Below, piece by piece: positions 30,875-34,300 of a DNA stretch of 34,300 nt (its first letter is position 1; every line of letters begins with the position of its first letter). The notes beneath the pieces are model-generated. The model was not told the DNA's origin and did not search any database. It was given only the letters and a program-made list of their open reading frames with translations. The position numbers and the translations under genes were made by a program. The stretch comes from Bhargavaea ullalensis. GTDB taxonomy: Bacteria; Bacillota; Bacilli; Bacillales_A; Planococcaceae. The stretch lies in NCBI RefSeq assembly GCF_040545425.1, contig NZ_JBEPLW010000026.1; one strand, 5' to 3'.

Positions 30875-31264
30875 CTACATCCTTTTTGTCAGCACAATCA
30901 TCGTAACTAAATTGGTGATCCCGAGGACGAAAAGGGCAATCAAGGCCGTTTCTATCCCGTCCGGATGAATGATCCCGCCCAGTTGAACAACAATCATCAG
31001 CAGGAGAAAGCCCATCAGGATCATGGCGCTGAGTGACAGCGAACTCTCCCTGATCCTCCTCCACCGCTCATCCTCTCCCTCACTGTGGAGAAGAAAATAG
31101 CGGTTGGATAAAAAGGCCACTCCGATTAAAAATGGAGGCAATCCGTTTGTCCAGGAAACGTCGCCTGACCGGATGCCCGGAATCAATCTCAGAACTCCCC
31201 ATAAGAATACGAGGCCGGCCAAAATACCGAGCAAATTTCTCTGGAATGCTGTGCTTCTTTTCAT
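30875..31264 (-). CDS. Four-span membrane protein, first gene of XRE operon
   Basis: A 129-residue protein with four hydrophobic segments (about 8-29, 41-57, 76-98 and 103-125). Between the second and third is a charged EGEDERWRRIRESS stretch, resembling DUF2178-like membrane proteins. ATG 31264 lies downstream of GGGAGGT; the spacing (about 11-12 nt) is long. It is the promoter-proximal gene behind the double operator. No known function. Confidence 0.82.
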   Translation of the reverse strand: MKRSTAFQRNLLGILAGLVFLWGVLRLIPGIRSGDVSWTNGLPPFLIGVAFLSNRYFLLHSEGEDERWRRIRESSLSLSAMILMGFLLLMIVVQLGGIIHPDGIETALIALFVLGITNLVTMIVLTKRM

Positions 31265-31287
31265 CTTTTCTTCCGACCTCCCGTTGA

Positions 31288-31319
31288 GTAAAGCTCCCTT
31301 TACGTAAAGGATACTTTAC
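31288..31319. promoter_or_regulatory. Twin operators GTAAAG-N4-CTTTAC
   Basis: Two adjacent 16-bp inverted repeats with identical arms: GTAAAG-ctcc-CTTTAC at 31288-31303 and GTAAAG-gata-CTTTAC at 31304-31319. The junction creates a further palindrome, CTTTACGTAAAG. They overlap the -10 hexamer of the minus-strand promoter. A lone half-site CTTTAC occurs at 31343-31348. They are probably bound by the XRE repressor of the operon. Confidence 0.8.
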
Positions 31320-31337
31320 CTAAACGTCCGGTGTCAA
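31308..31337 (-). promoter_or_regulatory. Sigma-A promoter of the XRE / yhaQP operon
   Basis: On the minus strand: perfect TTGACA (31337-31332), 18-bp spacer, TATCCT (31313-31308). The start codon is 44 bp downstream. The twin operators cover the -10 and the initial transcribed bases. Confidence 0.82.
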
Positions 31338-31415
31338 GCCTCCTTTACATCTCTTTTATATTATTTTTCCGAAATATCTTTTATAATGAGAGAAAGGAAA
31401 GGGGGCGATGGGGAG

Positions 31416-31601
31416 ATGAAGACATACAAGCTGACCGCCTACAAGCCGGACGGGGAACTGATCACCGAGGAGACATTCGAAGCGGAAAACGATGACGCCG
31501 CGAAAGAAAAAGGACGTGCGCTTCTCGACGAGAAGGGGCTCGCCGACCAAACACACCGGCTCGCGTCTCCGATGGGCAAGCTGCTTTTGTTCCATTCCTG
31601 A
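31416..31601 (+). CDS. yhzD: YhzD-like small protein
   Basis: A 61-residue protein, MKTYKLTAYKPDGELITEE..., ending THRLASPMGKLLLFHS. This agrees with the B. subtilis YhzD type as I recall it: a short beta-strand, an FEAxxDxxAKEKGxxLLxEKG helix and the THRxxSPxGKLLLFH tail. AAAGGGGG lies 10 nt before ATG 31416; the upstream in-frame ATG at 31386 falls inside a possible -10 (TATAAT at 31382-31387) and is unlikely to be used. It is divergent from the XRE operon. Function unknown. Confidence 0.82.
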   Translation: MKTYKLTAYKPDGELITEETFEAENDDAAKEKGRALLDEKGLADQTHRLASPMGKLLLFHS

Positions 31602-31612
31602 GGACCACACAA

Positions 31613-31649
31613 AAACCCGCCAGACCGGTTCATCCGGCCTGGCGGGTTT
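31613..31649. terminator. Bidirectional terminator between yhzD and yhaR
   Basis: 11-bp arms AAACCCGCCAG (31613-31623) and its complement (31639-31649), extended by CCGG pairs. A-run and T-rich flank on the two sides. Confidence 0.92.
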
Positions 31650-31655
31650 CTTCGT

Positions 31656-32438
31656 TTATTCGCCTTTGAAAATGGGTTTGCGTTTTTCAACGAAGGCGGA
31701 GATTCCTTCACGGTGGTCGGCGGTCTGGCGCATCGCCTGCTGGGCGTCACTTTCGAGCTGAAGAACGCTGCGGAGTTCTTCGAGTTTCGGCGTGTGGAGG
31801 ATTCCTTTTGAAGCGATCATCGCGCTGATCGGCGTCTTCAAAAGCTGCCCGGCCATCGATTTTGCATGGTTGGCGGCCGCTCCATCCGGAACCACTTCGT
31901 CGATGAGGCCGAGCGACTTCGCTTTTTCGGCCGTCATCACTTCTCCCGTCCAGATGAGCTGCTTCGCTTTCGGCACCCCGATCCGCTCCTTCAGGAAGAA
32001 GTGGCCGGCACCGTCCGGAACGAGCCCGATGCCGATGAAGTTCATCGCAAGCTTGGAAGATTCCTCGGCGATGACAACATCACAGCCGAGCGCCATGCTG
32101 AAGCCGAGCCCGGCCGACGCCCCGCTAATTGCGGCGATCGTCACTTGCGGCAGCGTGTAGAGGGCTTCCGCGAGACGCGACACGTCAACCATCACTTTCC
32201 CGATGTCCATCGGGCTTTCCGGATCGGTCATTTGCTTGATGTCACCGCCGGCCGAAAACGCCCGGCCCTCGCCCCGGATGATGACGAGCTGGACTTTCCG
32301 GTCTTCCTTCAATTCCTCGAACGCATCCGCCAGTTCCCTCATCATCGTGTCGTTCATCGCGTTCATCGCATTTGGCCGGTTCAGCACAACTTGCGCCAAG
32401 CGCCCTTCTCGTTCCAGCCTGATCGTTTCATATGCCAT
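31656..32438 (-). CDS. yhaR: Enoyl-CoA hydratase/isomerase family protein YhaR
   Basis: A 260-residue crotonase-fold protein. The two oxyanion-hole stretches are AFSAGGDIKQM (60-70) and GASAGLGFSMALGCD (106-120). At the active-site loop it has GLVPDGAG (138-145): an aspartate in the V-P-D position and no glutamate of the classical hydratase pair. This is the arrangement of PaaG-type enoyl-CoA isomerases, so double-bond isomerisation is as likely as hydration. AAGGGGTG precedes ATG 32438 at about 10 nt. It corresponds to B. subtilis yhaR by neighbourhood (yhaQ-yhaR). A FadR-like palindrome 20 bp upstream suggests control by acyl-CoA. Confidence 0.88.
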   Translation of the reverse strand: MAYETIRLEREGRLAQVVLNRPNAMNAMNDTMMRELADAFEELKEDRKVQLVIIRGEGRAFSAGGDIKQMTDPESPMDIGKVMVDVSRLAEALYTLPQVTIAAISGASAGLGFSMALGCDVVIAEESSKLAMNFIGIGLVPDGAGHFFLKERIGVPKAKQLIWTGEVMTAEKAKSLGLIDEVVPDGAAANHAKSMAGQLLKTPISAMIASKGILHTPKLEELRSVLQLESDAQQAMRQTADHREGISAFVEKRKPIFKGE

Positions 32439-32458
32439 CTATTCCAACACCCCTTCTT

Positions 32459-32476
32459 TAAATGAACACCCATTCA
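32459..32476 (-). promoter_or_regulatory. FadR-box-like operator upstream of yhaR
   Basis: The 18 bases 32459-32476 match the Bacillus FadR consensus TGAATGANTANTCATTCA at 13 of 16 defined positions, including the AATG-N6-CATT core. The site lies 21 bp before the yhaR start codon. Inference from pattern only. Confidence 0.5.
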
Positions 32477-32619
32477 TCTTCAGTAAAGGTTTCGCTGCCG
32501 GGCGCATAATTCCCTTTATTTCATCGCTATTTTCTCAAAGTTCGACAATCTGCGCTCTCACTTGCACACCGCTGCCATGATATACTCGTCACGTATGACG
32601 ACAATGTAGGAGGAATTGA

Positions 32620-32724
32620 ATGGGACCCTTTTCGCTGGTTCTGATCGTGCTATTGGCGGCTGTTCTGATCTACCTGGCCATACGCTTCCTGGTCGGTGTT
32701 TATCAAGGCTATAACAGAAAATAA
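32620..32724 (+). CDS. 34-residue single-span membrane peptide
   Basis: ATG 32620 is preceded by AGGAGG at 6-7 nt. The peptide is MGPFSLVLIVLLAAVLIYL... with one membrane segment (residues 5-27) and a basic, tyrosine-containing tail ending YNRK. An extended -10 (TGATATACT at about 32578-32586) lies upstream, and a terminator follows 18 bp after the stop, so this is a complete one-gene unit. It is too short for family assignment; no role can be stated. Confidence 0.75.
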   Translation: MGPFSLVLIVLLAAVLIYLAIRFLVGVYQGYNRK

Positions 32725-32741
32725 TAGCAGGTTCGTTATGG

Positions 32742-32765
32742 AAAGCACCTTTTCGGGTGCTTTTT
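32742..32765 (+). terminator. Terminator of the 34-residue peptide gene
   Basis: Arms AAAGCACC (32742-32749) and GGTGCTTT (32756-32763), followed by TT. Confidence 0.88.
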
Positions 32766-32866
32766 GAGTTGCGGGCAATTGAGGATGACTATGCGAACAA
32801 GTCTGAATTTACTATACTATTTATTGACTTATCATAAAAAAGAAATCAAGGAGGGGGACCTGGGGC

Positions 32867-34141
32867 ATGTACGAGAAAATCTTTAAAGAAATCGTCAGCA
32901 TGATGCACCACGACTATGCGGGCTATACAGATAAAAAAGGCTGGGACAATCCCGAGTTTTACGAAAAAGAAATACAGGTTTTGGAAAATCGAAATGAATT
33001 AACACCCCTTAAATTCGTTGATCTCGTTCAGGATTACTTACTGGATTTTAAAGATCCCCATCTATTTTTCAACCTGACGGAGCCTGAACAAGAAGTTGAT
33101 CACGGGTTTCGTGCAAGACGGTATCAGGACAAATTATTTGTGACCTCCCTTTCCGGCGAGACTCGTTTGACGCCGGGGGACGCCATCTTGTCATTGGACC
33201 ATATCCCGGTACAGGAATTAGCGGAAACCCATCGCCGCGAATTAATGGAGAACAAGGCCGAGCGTGAAGACTGGAGACAAGTGATCCCCAAATACCTCAC
33301 AGCCCAGATTGAGGAGATGAGCGGAAATACCCGGACACTTGATTTGAGGAAGTATAGAAAATCAGAGTACGTGCCACAGCATACGGTCCAACAGGTTGAT
33401 GATCATACTTTGCTGATGACCTTAACTGACTTTTTCGATCCGACTCCGATCAACGGTTTATTGGAAACCTATCAAGAAGAGCTGGAGAACAGCCGGAATC
33501 TCATTATCGATGTCCGCCGAAATCTGGGCGGAAGCACCCTTTCCTATAAACAGTTGGAGAAGTATCTGTTCCCAGAAGGCAGCAATCAGGTCGATTTCAG
33601 CTTCTACCATATGAAGGTCAACTGCACAGAGAGAAATGCAGATCTGATCATTAAATCCATTGAGGATGAATTGGATCATGTAGATGATGAAAGCTATCGG
33701 AACGCACTCATGGAGTGGAAAGAACAAACTTGGGAAAAGCACAGGGGAAAAGGGTTTGTAAGCTTTGAGGAAGACAGCAGTGACAGTGATTACATGGTCA
33801 CCGGACAGCCCTTCCCGGAAAACATCATCGTTTTGATTGACAATTACTGTGGCAGTGCCGGCGATATATTCGCTTATTTGTGCAAGCAATCCCCGAAAGT
33901 CACGATGATCGGCCGTCCGACAATGGGTGTAAACGATTATTCCAACCTGTCTGAAATGGTGTGGGATCATCAATTTAAACTCATGTATGCCACATCCAGA
34001 TTGACCCAGCTCGACAGCCGTGAACAAAATGCGGAACAAGGGATCCGACCGGATGTGTACATCCCTTGGACGCCTGAACATATTCATCAAGATCAAGATA
34101 TGGAAAAAGCCCTGGCCATGCTTGTTACTGACGCGCTCTAA
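32867..34141 (+). CDS. S41-family peptidase, cytosolic
   Basis: A 424-residue protein. The C-terminal half is the tail-specific-protease (S41) fold: NLIIDVRRNLGGSTLSY (211-227), then IIVLIDNYCGSAGDIFAYLC, with the nucleophile serine at about 330 in the CGSAGD motif, and a late GIRPDVYIPWT. The middle (about 85-118) resembles a short PDZ-like strand set (GDAILSLDHIPV). There is no signal peptide or membrane segment, unlike CtpA/CtpB, so it probably acts in the cytoplasm. GGAGGGGG lies about 9 nt before ATG 32867. Codon use is visibly more AT-rich than in the surrounding core genes, which fits acquisition or relaxed codon selection. Substrate unknown. Confidence 0.87.
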   Translation: MYEKIFKEIVSMMHHDYAGYTDKKGWDNPEFYEKEIQVLENRNELTPLKFVDLVQDYLLDFKDPHLFFNLTEPEQEVDHGFRARRYQDKLFVTSLSGETRLTPGDAILSLDHIPVQELAETHRRELMENKAEREDWRQVIPKYLTAQIEEMSGNTRTLDLRKYRKSEYVPQHTVQQVDDHTLLMTLTDFFDPTPINGLLETYQEELENSRNLIIDVRRNLGGSTLSYKQLEKYLFPEGSNQVDFSFYHMKVNCTERNADLIIKSIEDELDHVDDESYRNALMEWKEQTWEKHRGKGFVSFEEDSSDSDYMVTGQPFPENIIVLIDNYCGSAGDIFAYLCKQSPKVTMIGRPTMGVNDYSNLSEMVWDHQFKLMYATSRLTQLDSREQNAEQGIRPDVYIPWTPEHIHQDQDMEKALAMLVTDAL

Positions 34142-34233
34142 AGTCCCGCAATTGACGGTGTCTGTTGTCCAACTTTTGACGAAGACCTTGTCCAGAAAGA
34201 TCGCCAAAACCCTTTCTGAAAATCAAAATACTT

Positions 34234-34280
34234 TGAAGGGGCCAGGGGGAAAACGGAACGTTTTCCCCCTGGCCCCTTCA
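34234..34280. terminator. Very long perfect hairpin after the S41 gene
   Basis: A 22-bp perfect stem (34234-34255 with 34259-34280) and a 3-nt loop. It lies 92 bp past the S41 stop. There is no T-run on the plus side, so it may terminate by itself, serve a gene beyond the window on the minus strand, or be another inverted-repeat element. Confidence 0.7.
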
Positions 34281-34300
34281 CGTTCAATTCAGCTCACCCT

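Overview
The window looks like a chromosomal segment of a fairly GC-rich member of the Bacillales, most likely Planococcaceae-like (Bhargavaea/Planococcus/Sporosarcina type). The genus is an inference. The evidence is near family-wide identity of lplJ, hemH, hemE, ecsA, hit, trpP, scoC, prsA and yhaM/N/O to Bacillus subtilis proteins I know, and a gene order that follows the B. subtilis lplJ-yhfH / hemEH / hmoB / ecsAB-hit-trpP-yhaH-scoC-prsA / yhaMNO-yhaPQ-yhaR region. Relative to that order serC, ecsC, pbpF and hemY are missing here. A glyoxylate-shunt operon, an oligopeptide-type permease pair, a C45 hydrolase and an S41 peptidase are present instead.

Layout. 1-2030: lipoate ligase lplJ (-), mini zinc-ribbon yhfH (+), a small membrane protein (+) and a second mini zinc-ribbon (-). 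2056-5797: aceA-aceB (-) divergent from a LytTR-domain regulator (+). 5876-9179: small membrane protein, hemE-hemH (-) divergent from the heme-degrading hmoB (+). 9391-10959: DUF2892 protein (-) and M20 amidohydrolase (+). 11007-14799: a dipeptide-type permease pair whose second gene is frameshifted, a C45/Ntn hydrolase, and a signal-peptidase-like lipoprotein with a broken signal peptide. 15056-18679: ecsA-ecsB (-), then hit, trpP and yhaH (+). 18869-21624: scoC, two small membrane proteins, a 30-residue YjcZ-type peptide (-) and the foldase prsA. 22505-27530: yhaO-yhaN-yhaM (-), overlapping start to stop, with a LexA-box-like site in front. 28150-31264: a probable five-gene minus-strand operon (membrane protein, XRE repressor, membrane protein, yhaQ, yhaP) behind a promoter overlaid by two identical-arm operators. 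31416-34300: yhzD, yhaR with a FadR-like operator, a 34-residue membrane peptide and an S41 peptidase.

Most genes are housekeeping: heme and lipoate metabolism, secretion and exoprotein control (ecsAB, scoC, prsA), and nucleic-acid processing (yhaMNO). The most unusual element is a set of four non-coding tandem-repeat arrays (about 9238-9342, 14837-14942, 21682-22411, 27643-28070). Each is built from 20-21 bp units, about two helical turns, and each sits in a gap bounded on one or both sides by intrinsic terminators. Their sequences differ, but all keep a related core, roughly RAGTSSGA, at one place in each unit. The third array is an exact 92-bp higher-order repeat in eight copies. They look like one family of post-terminator elements with a shared architecture; their function is unknown to me.
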